Shown here: piece after piece, positions 6,544-13,779 of the stretch
How positions within the stretch are numbered: position 1 is the first letter of the stretch
How the letters are laid out: the number at the start of each line of letters is the position of its first letter
NCBI GenBank assembly: GCA_903918155.1
Contig: CAIXDD010000430.1
Span: forward strand, 1-15,236
DNA from: an uncultured Hyphomicrobiales bacterium
GTDB taxonomy: Bacteria > Pseudomonadota > Alphaproteobacteria > Rhizobiales > Beijerinckiaceae
Direction of reading: 5' to 3'
Length of the DNA stretch: 15,236 bases
Notes under the pieces: generated by a model
Seen by the model: only the letters and a program-made list of their open reading frames with translations
Told to the model about the DNA's origin: nothing
Databases searched by the model: none
Position numbers and translations under genes: made by a program

Positions 6544-6592
6544 CCTCCCCGCAGACCTGCGGAGGAAAAAAGCTGGCGAAGCGCCTCCGCAG
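6544..6592 (+). repeat. Overlapping inverted repeats in the ccmC leader
   Basis: CTGCGG (6557-6562) can pair with CCGCAG (6549-6554) across a two-base centre. The longer CTGCGGAGG (6557-6565) can instead pair perfectly with CCTCCGCAG (6584-6592) across 18 bases. The two pairings exclude each other. A-rich sequence, not T-rich, follows the first stem, so it is not a simple terminator on the plus strand. Confidence 0.55.
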
Positions 6593-6637
6593 CGGCTTCA
6601 ATTGCTTTCCCGCCTCGCCCGCAATAGACCCTGATCC

Positions 6638-7396
6638 ATGCTGCGCTACGCCAACCCGGCCAATTTCCTGCGCCTCGCCGCGCTCCTCATTCCGGCGGGA
6701 GCCGTCCTGTCGGGCGTTCTCCTGACGCTGGGCCTCGCCCTCGCCTTTTTCGTCGCGCCCGCAGACTATCAGCAGGGCGAGACGGTGCGGATCATGTATG
6801 TGCATGTGCCCGCCGCCTGGCTCGCCCTGTTCTGCTGGGGCGTGATGTCGGCGGCCGCGCTTGGCACGCTGGTCTGGCGCCATCCGCTGGCGGACGCCGC
6901 GCAAAAGGCCGCGGCCCCGCTCGGCGCCGCCTTCACCTTCGTCTGCCTGGCCACCGGCTCGCTCTGGGGCAAGCCCATGTGGGGGACGTGGTGGGTGTGG
7001 GACGCGCGGCTCACCTCCGTCCTCGTTCTTTTCATCATGTATCTGGGCCTCATCGCCCTGTGGCGGGCGATCGAGGAGCCCGTCCGCGCGGGCCGGGCCG
7101 CCGCCATCCTCACGCTGGTGGGCGCGGTGAACCTGCCCATCGTGAAATTCTCCGTCGACTGGTGGAACACGCTGCATCAGCCGGCCTCGGTCTTCCGCAT
7201 GGGCGGCCCGACCATCCATGCCTCGATGCTCTGGCCGCTGCTCGTGATGGCGACGGCGCTGACTCTCTTGTTCCTCACGCTGCATCTCATGGCGACGCGC
7301 AACGAAATTCTCCGCCGCCGCCTGCGCCGCCGCGCCATCCTCGCCGCCGAAGCGGGCGAGGCGCGCGCCCATGCCGCTCAGGGAGCCGCCGAATGA
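6638..7396 (+). CDS. ccmC: Cytochrome c maturation heme-handling protein CcmC
   Basis: A 252-residue inner membrane protein of the heme-handling superfamily, which presents heme in the periplasm for attachment to CcmE. Six hydrophobic helices can be traced. The tryptophan-rich WWD motif is WGTWWVWDARLTSVLVLF, starting at residue 115, and the two flanking heme-ligand histidines are His56 (in YVHVP) and His180 (in NTLHQ), the spacing expected for CcmC. The C-terminus is an arginine/alanine-rich cytoplasmic tail. The ATG is not preceded by a clear Shine-Dalgarno. The stop overlaps the ccmD start (ATGA). ccmA and ccmB, often found directly upstream in alphaproteobacteria, are absent; ffh is divergent instead. 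Confidence 0.95.
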   Translation: MLRYANPANFLRLAALLIPAGAVLSGVLLTLGLALAFFVAPADYQQGETVRIMYVHVPAAWLALFCWGVMSAAALGTLVWRHPLADAAQKAAAPLGAAFTFVCLATGSLWGKPMWGTWWVWDARLTSVLVLFIMYLGLIALWRAIEEPVRAGRAAAILTLVGAVNLPIVKFSVDWWNTLHQPASVFRMGGPTIHASMLWPLLVMATALTLLFLTLHLMATRNEILRRRLRRRAILAAEAGEARAHAAQGAAE

Positions 7397-7542
7397 GCGC
7401 CCACGCCTGGTTCGTCTTCGCCGCTTATGCGATCAGCCTTCTCGCCATTGGCGGGGCCGCGCTCGCGATCCTCATCGACCATCGCGCGTTGAAGGCCGCG
7501 CTCGCGCGCCTGCCGGACGACGACGAGGAGACGCCCGCGTGA
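7393..7542 (+). CDS. ccmD: Heme exporter protein CcmD
   Basis: A 49-residue single-pass protein beginning MSAHAWFVFAAYAISLLAI: a short periplasmic start with a conserved aromatic/Tyr region, one transmembrane helix (about 7-28), then a basic stretch (DHRALKAAL) and an acidic end. CcmD releases holo-CcmE from the CcmABC complex. Its start overlaps the ccmC stop by ATGA and its stop overlaps the ccmG start by GTGA, so translation of the three is coupled. Sequence conservation in this family is low; size, topology and position make the case. Confidence 0.9.
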   Translation: MSAHAWFVFAAYAISLLAIGGAALAILIDHRALKAALARLPDDDEETPA

Positions 7543-8147
7543 GCGGCGCGCCCCGCGACGGCGACGCGCCCAATCCTGCGCCTGCTCCGCGCAAGCTGCT
7601 CGCGCTTCTGCCGCTCGCAGCTTTTCTGGCGCTCGCCGCCTTGTTCTACGTGCAGCTGGACGTCGATTCCCAGCGCCTGCCCTCCGCCCTCGTGGGCAAG
7701 CCCGCGCCCGTCTTCGCGCTGCCGCCGCTGGAGGGCGCCAAGGTTCCCGCGTTCTCCGACGCCGACCTGCGCAAGGGCGAGGTGACGCTCGTCAACGTCT
7801 TCGCGAGCTGGTGCGGTCCCTGCCGCGACGAACATCCCTTTCTCATGCGGCTGGCCGCCGACGAGAGCCTGAAAGCGTCGGGCCTGCGCCTGGCCGGCCT
7901 CGCCTACAAGGACGATCCCGCCAATGCGCTGCGCTTCCTGCGCGATCTGGGCGCGCCCTATGACATGATCGGCGTGGATCGCGGCGGACGCGCCGGCGTC
8001 GAATGGGGCGTCTATGGCGTGCCGGAGACCTTCGTCGTGCGCGGGGACGGCGTGATCGCCTACAAACATGTGGGCCCGATCACGGAACGCAGCCTGCGCG
8101 AACGGCTGCTGCCGGAGATCGCGAAGGCGCGGCGGCCCGCGCCTTGA
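7539..8147 (+). CDS. ccmG: Thiol:disulfide interchange protein CcmG/DsbE, membrane-anchored thioredoxin
   Basis: A 202-residue protein with a proline/alanine-rich cytoplasmic N-terminus, one transmembrane anchor (about 19-40) and a periplasmic thioredoxin domain. The active site is WCGPC with Cys92 and Cys95, preceded by VTLVNVFASW; the cis-proline loop is GVYGVPET (Pro162). CcmG reduces the heme-binding cysteines of apocytochrome c using electrons from CcdA/DsbD. The domain start VGKPAPVFALPPLEG is typical of DsbE. The start is taken as GTG at 7539 because it overlaps the ccmD stop and gives the normal family length; an earlier ATG in the frame lies inside ccmC. The following hydrolase gene begins 31 bases later. 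Confidence 0.94.
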   Translation: MSGAPRDGDAPNPAPAPRKLLALLPLAAFLALAALFYVQLDVDSQRLPSALVGKPAPVFALPPLEGAKVPAFSDADLRKGEVTLVNVFASWCGPCRDEHPFLMRLAADESLKASGLRLAGLAYKDDPANALRFLRDLGAPYDMIGVDRGGRAGVEWGVYGVPETFVVRGDGVIAYKHVGPITERSLRERLLPEIAKARRPAP

Positions 8148-8178
8148 CGCGCTCCACGCGCCGCCACATCTCACCGCC

Positions 8179-9243
8179 ATGAACCGCCGCAGCGCCCTCA
8201 AGACATTCGCCGCGCCTGCGCTCGCGAGCCTTGCGGCGGGCGTGGGCTTCGTGGGCTATCGCGCCAGCCGCAACCCCTATTACGACGGGCCGCCCAGCGC
8301 GCATTTCGACGGCTTGCGCTTTCGCATCGAAGGCTTCTCGCGGGACAAGCCGTTCACGCAGCTCCTGCGCTGGCGCCTTGAGAACGGGCGCGCGCCATGG
8401 CCGGACTCATTCCCCTCGCCGGCGCGCGACGCGCCGCCCGCCCGCGTGGAGGGCGCGCGGCTGCGCGTGTCCTATGTCGGCCATGCGAGCTTTCTCATCC
8501 AGACCCATGGCGTGAACCTGCTCGTCGATCCCGTCTGGTCGGAGCGCGCGAGTCCGGTCGCCTTCGCCGGGCCCAAACGCGTGAACGCGCCGGGCGTGGC
8601 GCTGGACGACCTGCCGCCCATCGACGCCGTGCTCGTCTCGCATAATCATTACGACCATCTCGATCTGGCGACCCTGAGCGCGCTCGCCGCGCGCGGCGCC
8701 AAACGCGTGCTGGCGCCGCTGGGCAATGACGCGATCATCGCCGGCGCCGGCGTGGCGAGCGAGGCGCATGATTGGGGCGCCAGGATCGAGATCGGCCGCG
8801 GCGTCTTCGTCCATCTGGAGCCGATCTATCATTGGTCGGCGCGCGGCCTCATGGACCGACGCATGGCGCTGTGGTGCGCCTTCGTGATCGAAACGCCGTC
8901 CGCGAAAATCTATCACGTCGCCGACACCGGCTTCGCCGACGGCGCCTTCTTCCATCGCATGCGCGAGAAACACGGATCGTTCCAGCTCGCCATCCTGCCG
9001 ATCGGCGCCTATGCGCCGCGCTGGTTCATGCGCGATCATCACATCGATCCCGACGAGGCCGTCCGCATCATGGAGATCGTGGGCGCGCAGCGCGCGCTCG
9101 CCCATCATTGGGGCACGTTCCAGCTCACCGACGAGCCTATCGACGAACCGCCGCGCAAGCTCGCGCAGGCGCTCGACCGTCACGGCGTGGACCCGGCGCG
9201 GTTCGCGACGCTGCGGCCCGGCGAGATTTTGTCCGGCGCGTGA
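8179..9243 (+). CDS. MBL-fold metallo-hydrolase, NAPE-PLD/UlaG-like, membrane-anchored or exported
   Basis: A 354-residue protein with a basic-hydrophobic N-terminus (MNRRSALKTFAAPALASLAAG, about 1-27) that looks like a signal or anchor, then a metallo-beta-lactamase fold. The order is strand SYVGHASFLIQTHGVNLLVDPVWS (98-121), metal motif H155-N-H157-Y-D159-H160, EPIYHWSARGLMDRRMALW, a YHVADTGFADG strand with metal-bridging Asp, LPIGAYAPRWFM, and a late His in ALAHHWGTFQLTDEP. This order matches bacterial relatives of N-acyl-phosphatidylethanolamine phospholipase D and RomA-like proteins. The substrate is unknown; a phospholipid phosphodiesterase is one possibility. It follows ccmG by 31 bases on the same strand with no terminator, so it may be read with the ccm genes. 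No clear Shine-Dalgarno is seen. The stop codon abuts that of the converging acyl-CoA synthetase. Confidence 0.85.
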   Translation: MNRRSALKTFAAPALASLAAGVGFVGYRASRNPYYDGPPSAHFDGLRFRIEGFSRDKPFTQLLRWRLENGRAPWPDSFPSPARDAPPARVEGARLRVSYVGHASFLIQTHGVNLLVDPVWSERASPVAFAGPKRVNAPGVALDDLPPIDAVLVSHNHYDHLDLATLSALAARGAKRVLAPLGNDAIIAGAGVASEAHDWGARIEIGRGVFVHLEPIYHWSARGLMDRRMALWCAFVIETPSAKIYHVADTGFADGAFFHRMREKHGSFQLAILPIGAYAPRWFMRDHHIDPDEAVRIMEIVGAQRALAHHWGTFQLTDEPIDEPPRKLAQALDRHGVDPARFATLRPGEILSGA

Positions 9244-10872
9244 TCAGGGCCGGTCGCGCAACAGCCGGCGGATGATCTTGCCCGTGGTCGTCATCGGCAG
9301 TTCCTCGACGAAATCCACCTGGCGCGGATATTCATGGGCGGACAGGCGCGTGCGCACGAAATCCTGAATCTCCGCCGCAAGCATGGGCGAGGGCTCGAAC
9401 CCCTCGCGCAGGACCACGAAGGCGCGCACGATCTCCGTGCGCAGCGCGTCGGGCTTGCCAACGACGGCGGCCAGCGACACGGCGGGATGGCGCAGGAGGC
9501 TGTCCTCCACCTCGCCGGGGCCGATGCGATAGCCCGACGAGGTGATCACGTCGTCGTCGCGCCCCACGAAAAAGACATAGCCCTCCTCGTCCATGCGGCC
9601 CTGATCGCCCGTCGTCATCCAATCGCCGATGAACTTGCGGGCGGTCGCGTCGGGCTGGCGCCAATATTCGACGAACATCACCGGGTCCGGCCGCGCGATG
9701 GCGATCTGGCCCAATTCGCCCGGCGCGCAGAGGCCGCCGTCGGGGCCGATCACGGCCACGCGATGGCCGGGGATCGCCTTGCCGATGGCGCCGGGCCGGC
9801 TGACGCCAAGCGCCGCGCAGGAGCCCAGCACGAGATTGCATTCGGTCTGGCCGTAGAATTCGTTGATGGACAGGCCCAAGGCCTCGCGGCCCCAGCGCCA
9901 GGTCTCCGCGCCCAAAGCCTCGCCGCCGGAGGCGAGCGTGCGCAACGACAGGCGATAGCGCTGCGCGGGCCGCTCAACGGCGCGCAACATGCGCAGCGCG
10001 GTGGGGGGAATGAAGGCGTTGCGGATCTTCATACGCTCCATCAGCGCGAAGGCCTGCTCCGCCTCGAAACGCGGCGCGCGATGGGCGACGACGGGCACGC
10101 CGAACATCAGGGCCGGCAGAAGCGCGTTCAGCAAGCCGCCCGCCCACGCCCAATCCGCCGGCGTCCACATGAGGTCGCCGGGCTGGGGAAAGAAATCATG
10201 CGGCAATTGCACGCCGGGCGCATGGCCTGCGAGCACGCGATGGGCGTGCAAGGCGCCCTTGGCCGGCCCGGTGGTGCCCGACGTATAGATCATCAGGGCG
10301 GGATCTTCCGCGCCCGGCCGCTGCGCCGGCAGATCGGCGAGCGACGCCCCGGCGATGAGCGCGGCGAAATCGCGCGCGTCGCCCTGCGCGCCGTCGATGG
10401 AGACGATCAGCTCCAGATCCGGCAGGCCGGCGCCGCCGGCCTGCACCGCGCGCGCCTTGGCGAGGCCCGCCGCATCCGTGACGAGGACCCGCGCGCCGGC
10501 GTCGCGCAGGCGATGCTCCAGCGCGTCCACGCCGAACAGGGCCGCCAGCGGCAGCGCCACGCATCCCAGCTTGTAGGCGGCCAGATGGGCGACCGCCGCC
10601 TGCGCCGATTGCGGCAGGAGGATCGCGACCCGCTCGCCCCGGCGCAGGCCGCGCGCGGCGAGCGCGGCCGCGAAACGATCCGACGCCTGTTTGAGTTCGC
10701 CGTAAGCGGTCACGACGAGACCGCCGCCGGTGGCGTCGAGAATCGCGGGACGGTCGGGCTCGCGCGCGGCCCAGCGGTCGCAGCAGACCTCGGCGATGTT
10801 GAAGCCTTGGGGCACCTCCCAGCGGAAGCGGCTGGCGAGGGCGTCGAAATCGCGCAGATCGGGCAACAGCAT
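9244..10872 (-). CDS. AMP-binding acyl-CoA synthetase (medium-chain/MACS-like)
   Basis: A 542-residue adenylate-forming enzyme that activates a carboxylic acid with ATP and joins it to CoA. The motifs are in order: phosphate loop YTSGTTGPAKG (196-206), WTPADWAWAGG (236-246), aromatic motif NEFYGQTE (337-344), TTGDQGRMDEEGYVFFVGR (420-438) with the ribose-binding Asp and hinge region, SSGYRIGPGEVED (445-457), and the catalytic C-terminal Lys532 in TTTGKIIRR. The N-terminal RWEVPQGFNIAEVCCDRW is typical of medium-chain or aryl acyl-CoA synthetases related to acetyl-CoA synthetase. The exact acid cannot be read from sequence. The start at 10872 is set by GGAGG five bases upstream and by homology beginning there; the frame is open much further upstream but only opposite terC. 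The gene appears monocistronic and is divergent from terC. Confidence 0.9.
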   Translation of the reverse strand: MLLPDLRDFDALASRFRWEVPQGFNIAEVCCDRWAAREPDRPAILDATGGGLVVTAYGELKQASDRFAAALAARGLRRGERVAILLPQSAQAAVAHLAAYKLGCVALPLAALFGVDALEHRLRDAGARVLVTDAAGLAKARAVQAGGAGLPDLELIVSIDGAQGDARDFAALIAGASLADLPAQRPGAEDPALMIYTSGTTGPAKGALHAHRVLAGHAPGVQLPHDFFPQPGDLMWTPADWAWAGGLLNALLPALMFGVPVVAHRAPRFEAEQAFALMERMKIRNAFIPPTALRMLRAVERPAQRYRLSLRTLASGGEALGAETWRWGREALGLSINEFYGQTECNLVLGSCAALGVSRPGAIGKAIPGHRVAVIGPDGGLCAPGELGQIAIARPDPVMFVEYWRQPDATARKFIGDWMTTGDQGRMDEEGYVFFVGRDDDVITSSGYRIGPGEVEDSLLRHPAVSLAAVVGKPDALRTEIVRAFVVLREGFEPSPMLAAEIQDFVRTRLSAHEYPRQVDFVEELPMTTTGKIIRRLLRDRP

Positions 10873-10877
10873 GGCGG

Positions 10878-10882
10878 CCTCC
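10878..10882 (-). promoter_or_regulatory. Ribosome binding site of the acyl-CoA synthetase (decides its start)
   Basis: GGAGG on the minus strand lies five bases before the ATG at 10872. This matters because the reading frame stays open for about 1.2 kb upstream, across the antisense of terC, and would otherwise suggest a falsely long protein. Confidence 0.8.
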
Positions 10883-11053
10883 ACGCCGGCGATTAGCCCG
10901 CCGGCCGGGCGCGGGCAAGTGTTTCGCGGTCGCGGGCGCGCCCCGATGATCTCCGGGGGGCTTCCACGTAAGACGAAATGCGCAGGGGCGGAAGCTTGAA
11001 GCGAGCCGACGTCGTCGCCACCTCCTGTCCTTGTGGTCGTCCGGGCCCCTCTG

Positions 11054-11098
11054 GCGAAGATGGTCTTCGCGATGTCGGCGACGCCTCTTTGCGAAGAG
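11054..11098 (+). promoter_or_regulatory. Alternative hairpins in the terC leader
   Basis: GCGAAGA (11054-11060) pairs perfectly with TCTTCGC (11064-11070) across three bases. A second GCGAAGA (11091-11097) could capture the same TCTTCGC instead, and CTCTT (11085-11089) / AAGAG (11094-11098) forms a further small stem. The ribosome binding site GGAG (11101-11104) lies immediately after. TerC/Alx genes in other bacteria are often controlled by the manganese yybP-ykoY riboswitch, but its conserved core is not recognisable here. Confidence 0.4.
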
Positions 11099-11112
11099 AC
11101 GGAGCAACCGGA

Positions 11113-12102
11113 ATGGAATTCCTGTTCGTTGAATGGTTGGGCAAGCCCATCTGGATGTGGCTTGGCTTTCATGTGCTCGTCGCCGTACTTCTGGCGTTCG
11201 ACCTTGGCGTCCTGCAGAAAATCACCGGCGCGAACGATCGCGGCATGGGCGTGCGCGAGAGCCTGCTCCTGTCCCTGTTTTATGTGTCGCTCGGCCTCGC
11301 CTTCGGCGGCTGGGTGTGGCACGCGATCTCGCCGCAGGCGGGCCTTGAATATCTCACCGGCTTCGTGATCGAAAAATCCTTGTCGATGGACAATGTTTTC
11401 GTGATCACGATGATTTTCGGCTATTTCGCGATTCCCGCGAAGTCGCAATATCGCGTGCTGTTCTGGGGCATTCTCGCGGTCATCGTGCTGCGCGGCCTCA
11501 TGATCGGCGTCGGCGCCGCGCTGGTCGAGCGTTTCGGCTGGCTGCTCTATGTCTTCGCGGCCTTCCTCGTCGTCACCGGCGTGAAAATGCTCTTCGCCGG
11601 CGACGAGCAATATGCGGTGGAGACGAACCCGGTCTATCGCTTCCTGCGCAAGCGTTTCCGCATGACCGACAGCCTGCATGGCGAAGCGTTCTTCGTGCGC
11701 CAGCCCGACCCCGCCACCGGAAAGCCCGTGCGTTTCATGACGCCGCTTTTCGTGGTGCTCGTGATGGTGAATGTGGCGGACGTGATTTTCGCGGTGGATT
11801 CGGTGCCGGCGATTTTCGCGATCACCACGGACACGTTCATCGTCTACACGTCGAACATCTTCGCGATCCTGGGCCTGCGCGCGCTCTATTTCGCGCTTGC
11901 CGCGATGGTGGAGCGCTTCAAATATCTCAAATACGCGCTCGCTCTCGTGCTCGTGTTCATCGGTTCGAAAATCTTCGCCGCCGACATGCTGGGCCTCGCG
12001 AAGATCCCGCCGTCGCTGTCGCTGGGCGTGACCTTCGTCATTCTTGGCGCAGGCGTCGCCTTCTCCCTGTGGCGCACGGCGGGCGAGCCGAAGAAGACCT
12101 GA
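11113..12102 (+). CDS. TerC/Alx family integral membrane protein
   Basis: A 329-residue polytopic inner membrane protein. Relatives (Alx, TerC) are linked to manganese efflux or loading of exported metalloproteins, and to tellurite resistance in ter clusters. The signatures are EKSLSMDNVFVI (87-98, with Asp93) and the repeat-related NVADVIFAVDSVPAIFAIT (220-238, with Asp223 and Asp229), followed by TSNIFAILGLRALYFAL. About eight or nine hydrophobic helices are visible, with a charged loop (about 163-209) carrying the basic segment RFLRKRFRM. The ATG is chosen because GGAG lies eight bases upstream; the upstream open frame is not family-like. No other ter genes are nearby, so a housekeeping manganese role is more likely than tellurite resistance. 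The gene ends at a terminator. Confidence 0.92.
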   Translation: MEFLFVEWLGKPIWMWLGFHVLVAVLLAFDLGVLQKITGANDRGMGVRESLLLSLFYVSLGLAFGGWVWHAISPQAGLEYLTGFVIEKSLSMDNVFVITMIFGYFAIPAKSQYRVLFWGILAVIVLRGLMIGVGAALVERFGWLLYVFAAFLVVTGVKMLFAGDEQYAVETNPVYRFLRKRFRMTDSLHGEAFFVRQPDPATGKPVRFMTPLFVVLVMVNVADVIFAVDSVPAIFAITTDTFIVYTSNIFAILGLRALYFALAAMVERFKYLKYALALVLVFIGSKIFAADMLGLAKIPPSLSLGVTFVILGAGVAFSLWRTAGEPKKT

Positions 12103-12130
12103 AGCCAAGCCCATCCTGCGCGCGATCCGG

Positions 12131-12159
12131 CGGCGGCCCCCTCACGGGGGTCGCCGTTT
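12131..12159 (+). terminator. Intrinsic terminator after terC
   Basis: An 11-bp stem CGGCGGCCCCC (12131-12141) / GGGGGTCGCCG (12146-12156), with one G-U pair and a TCAC loop, is followed by TTTGCGTT. The T tail is short, but the position, 28 bases after the terC stop, fits. Confidence 0.75.
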
Positions 12160-12162
12160 GCG

Positions 12163-12191
12163 TTGCTAAGTTCAAGCGCTTGTAGTAAAGA
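12163..12191 (+). promoter_or_regulatory. Candidate promoter of the coiled-coil gene with palindrome
   Basis: TTGCTA (12163-12168) and TAAAGA (12186-12191) are 17 bases apart. The spacer contains the perfect 10-base palindrome CAAGCGCTTG (12173-12182), preceded by TAAGTT. The stretch TAAGTTCAAGC resembles TAAGTTTCAAGC in the pagL promoter. The boxes are weak, so the promoter call is tentative. Confidence 0.35.
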
Positions 12192-12248
12192 ACAAGCTCA
12201 TGATCCGCAGGTCCGGCCCCAAGGGGCGCGCGAGAGAACGGGTGCTTG

Positions 12249-13709
12249 ATGAACGACTTTCTGAAATCCTTCGGCAAGTGGACCCAGGCGAACGGCGCGT
12301 CCGCGCCCCAGGGCTCAGCCCCGCACCCCGCTCCCACATCCGCCCAAAACGCGCCCGAGGCCGCGCCGGCGCCGCGCGCCCAGCGCCGCAAGGGCGGATT
12401 CGAGACGGAGACGCTGGGCGGCTTCCATGAATCGCTGCGGCTGAAATGCGAGAATGTCGTCTTCAAATTCAGCGAATTGAATTCCGCCATGGGCGCGGTG
12501 GACGAGCTCTTCCGCGACTTCGCGCAGATCTCCGAGGACCTGCAAGGTCAGGTCAGCCTCAATCTCGAACTGGGACGCGAGAACGCCCGCCTGCGCGCCG
12601 AACAAGACGCGCTGAACGAGCGCGTCGCCGCGCTGGACGCCGAGCGCGCGGGCGCCGAGCAGAAATTGCGGCGCAGCGAGGCCAGCGCCGAGAGCCATCG
12701 CACCGAGGCGCGCCGCGCCGCCGATCTCGCCGCGCAATTGGAGACGCGGGCCGAGGAGGCGGCGTCGGAGGCCAACAGCCTGCGCCGCGAACTGACCACC
12801 ATCCAGCCGCTTTATGCGGACCTGTGCGAGGATTCGGCGCGGCTGCGCCAGCGCGTCGACGAAACCTCTCACGAACTCGCCGACGCCCGCGCCAACGCCG
12901 AGGCGCTGGAGCTGCGCTTGCTCGCCGAGACCGAGGCGCTGGAGACCGAACGCAAGGCGCTGCGCGAATTGAACATGCGCTATCTGGAGGCGCGCCAGCA
13001 GCTTTCGGAAGGCGAGCAGGTTCAGCTGCGCATGCGCGCCAATCTCGAACGTCTGGAGACGGACGTCGCGCGGCTCAAGGAGATCGACCGCGAATTGCGG
13101 CTCGTGGCGGAAGAGGAGCGCACGAAGCGCGAGACGGAGTCCGCCGCCTATGAGGCGAAGCTTTTCGCCATGCGGTCGCGCTCCGAACTGATCGAACGCC
13201 TGCTGGAGAAGGCGCGCGAGGAATTGCGCCTCCATGTGGACGCCACCCGCCGCGCGGACCAGATGGCGGCGCGCCTGACCCAATCCGAAGAGGCGCTGGG
13301 CGCCGCCCGCAGCGAATTGGTGAAAGCCAAGGACGAGACGCTGGCGCTGCAGGCCTCCCGCGATTCCGCCGCCCTGCGCGCCGACGAGGCCGCGCGCAAG
13401 CTCGCCGCGCAGGAGGAGGAGATTCACCGCCTCAGCTCCGAACGCCTCGACATGCAGCGCGACATGGATTTCGCCGTCGCCGCCCAGCAGAAGGACGTGC
13501 AGAAATTGCAAGCGCAGATCCGCACGCTCGAAGACCAGCTGCTCAAGGAGAAGAGCGAGCGCGCCTATGCGGAAGGCGCGCTCGACACGGCGCGGCGCGA
13601 CAGGCTGCAATTGCAGCGGCTGGCCAATGAGCTGAAGCGCGATGAATTGATCGCCCTCGTCTCGCCCTCCTCCGAGGCCGGCGAGCCCACGCCGATGCGC
13701 CGCGGCTGA
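12249..13709 (+). CDS. Long coiled-coil protein, crescentin-like
   Basis: A 486-residue protein with no enzyme motif. Residues 1-60 are a flexible Pro/Ala/Gln/basic head. Residues 60-85 (GGFHESLRLKCENVVFKFSELN) form a conserved-looking cap, and from about 90 to 465 the sequence is almost continuous heptad coiled coil, rich in Ala, Glu, Arg and Leu and nearly free of Pro and Gly. The C-terminal EGALDTARRDRLQLQR segment resembles the end of alphaproteobacterial crescentin-family proteins. Crescentin forms intermediate-filament-like structures that curve Caulobacter cells; relatives may act in cell shape or polar organisation. I recognise the family by overall layout and this end motif, not by a diagnostic site. 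The ATG at 12249 (an in-frame TTG lies just before) has only a weak upstream purine stretch. The gene is monocistronic. Confidence 0.6.
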   Translation: MNDFLKSFGKWTQANGASAPQGSAPHPAPTSAQNAPEAAPAPRAQRRKGGFETETLGGFHESLRLKCENVVFKFSELNSAMGAVDELFRDFAQISEDLQGQVSLNLELGRENARLRAEQDALNERVAALDAERAGAEQKLRRSEASAESHRTEARRAADLAAQLETRAEEAASEANSLRRELTTIQPLYADLCEDSARLRQRVDETSHELADARANAEALELRLLAETEALETERKALRELNMRYLEARQQLSEGEQVQLRMRANLERLETDVARLKEIDRELRLVAEEERTKRETESAAYEAKLFAMRSRSELIERLLEKAREELRLHVDATRRADQMAARLTQSEEALGAARSELVKAKDETLALQASRDSAALRADEAARKLAAQEEEIHRLSSERLDMQRDMDFAVAAQQKDVQKLQAQIRTLEDQLLKEKSERAYAEGALDTARRDRLQLQRLANELKRDELIALVSPSSEAGEPTPMRRG

Positions 13710-13779
13710 GCCGCGCGCCCTCCCACGCACGCAAGCTGCGCGCAGACCTGCCGCACGCAAACCTGCCGCCCGCTCTCGA

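Larger units (their letters stand above)
6314..6637. other. 324-base divergent intergenic region between ffh and ccmC
   Basis: No protein or RNA gene is recognisable here. The left half is the ffh leader, about 130 bases, with small stem-loops (TCAGCC 6390-6395 / GGCTGA 6401-6406, and a CTCT/AGAG stem near 6430-6438) and a plausible promoter further right. The right half, before ccmC, holds competing GC-rich hairpins (6544-6592). No SRP RNA core motif was found, and no clear ccmC promoter or ribosome binding site. Confidence 0.6.

Noticed and set aside
6544..6571. Intrinsic terminator in the ffh-ccmC spacer
   Set aside because: The stem is followed by A residues on the plus strand, and the T run precedes it on the minus strand, so it fits a terminator in neither direction.
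9334..10896. A 520-codon plus-strand open frame opposite the acyl-CoA synthetase
   Set aside because: It is Arg/His/Gly/Ala-rich with no recognisable domain, and the minus-strand gene has all its catalytic motifs.
10883..11112. yybP-ykoY manganese riboswitch upstream of terC
   Set aside because: The conserved GGGGAGUAG-type core and paired loops were not found by eye. A covariance search would settle it.
11113..12102. Tellurite resistance island
   Set aside because: Only the TerC-family gene is present, with no terA, terB, terD, terE or terZ neighbours; a metal homeostasis role is more likely.
10873..12114. Extension of the acyl-CoA synthetase frame upstream by about 414 codons, antisense to terC
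   Set aside because: GGAGG and family homology set the start at 10872. The extension is His/Glu/Arg/Asp-rich, low-complexity, and lies opposite a clear membrane protein gene; it is a GC-bias shadow.
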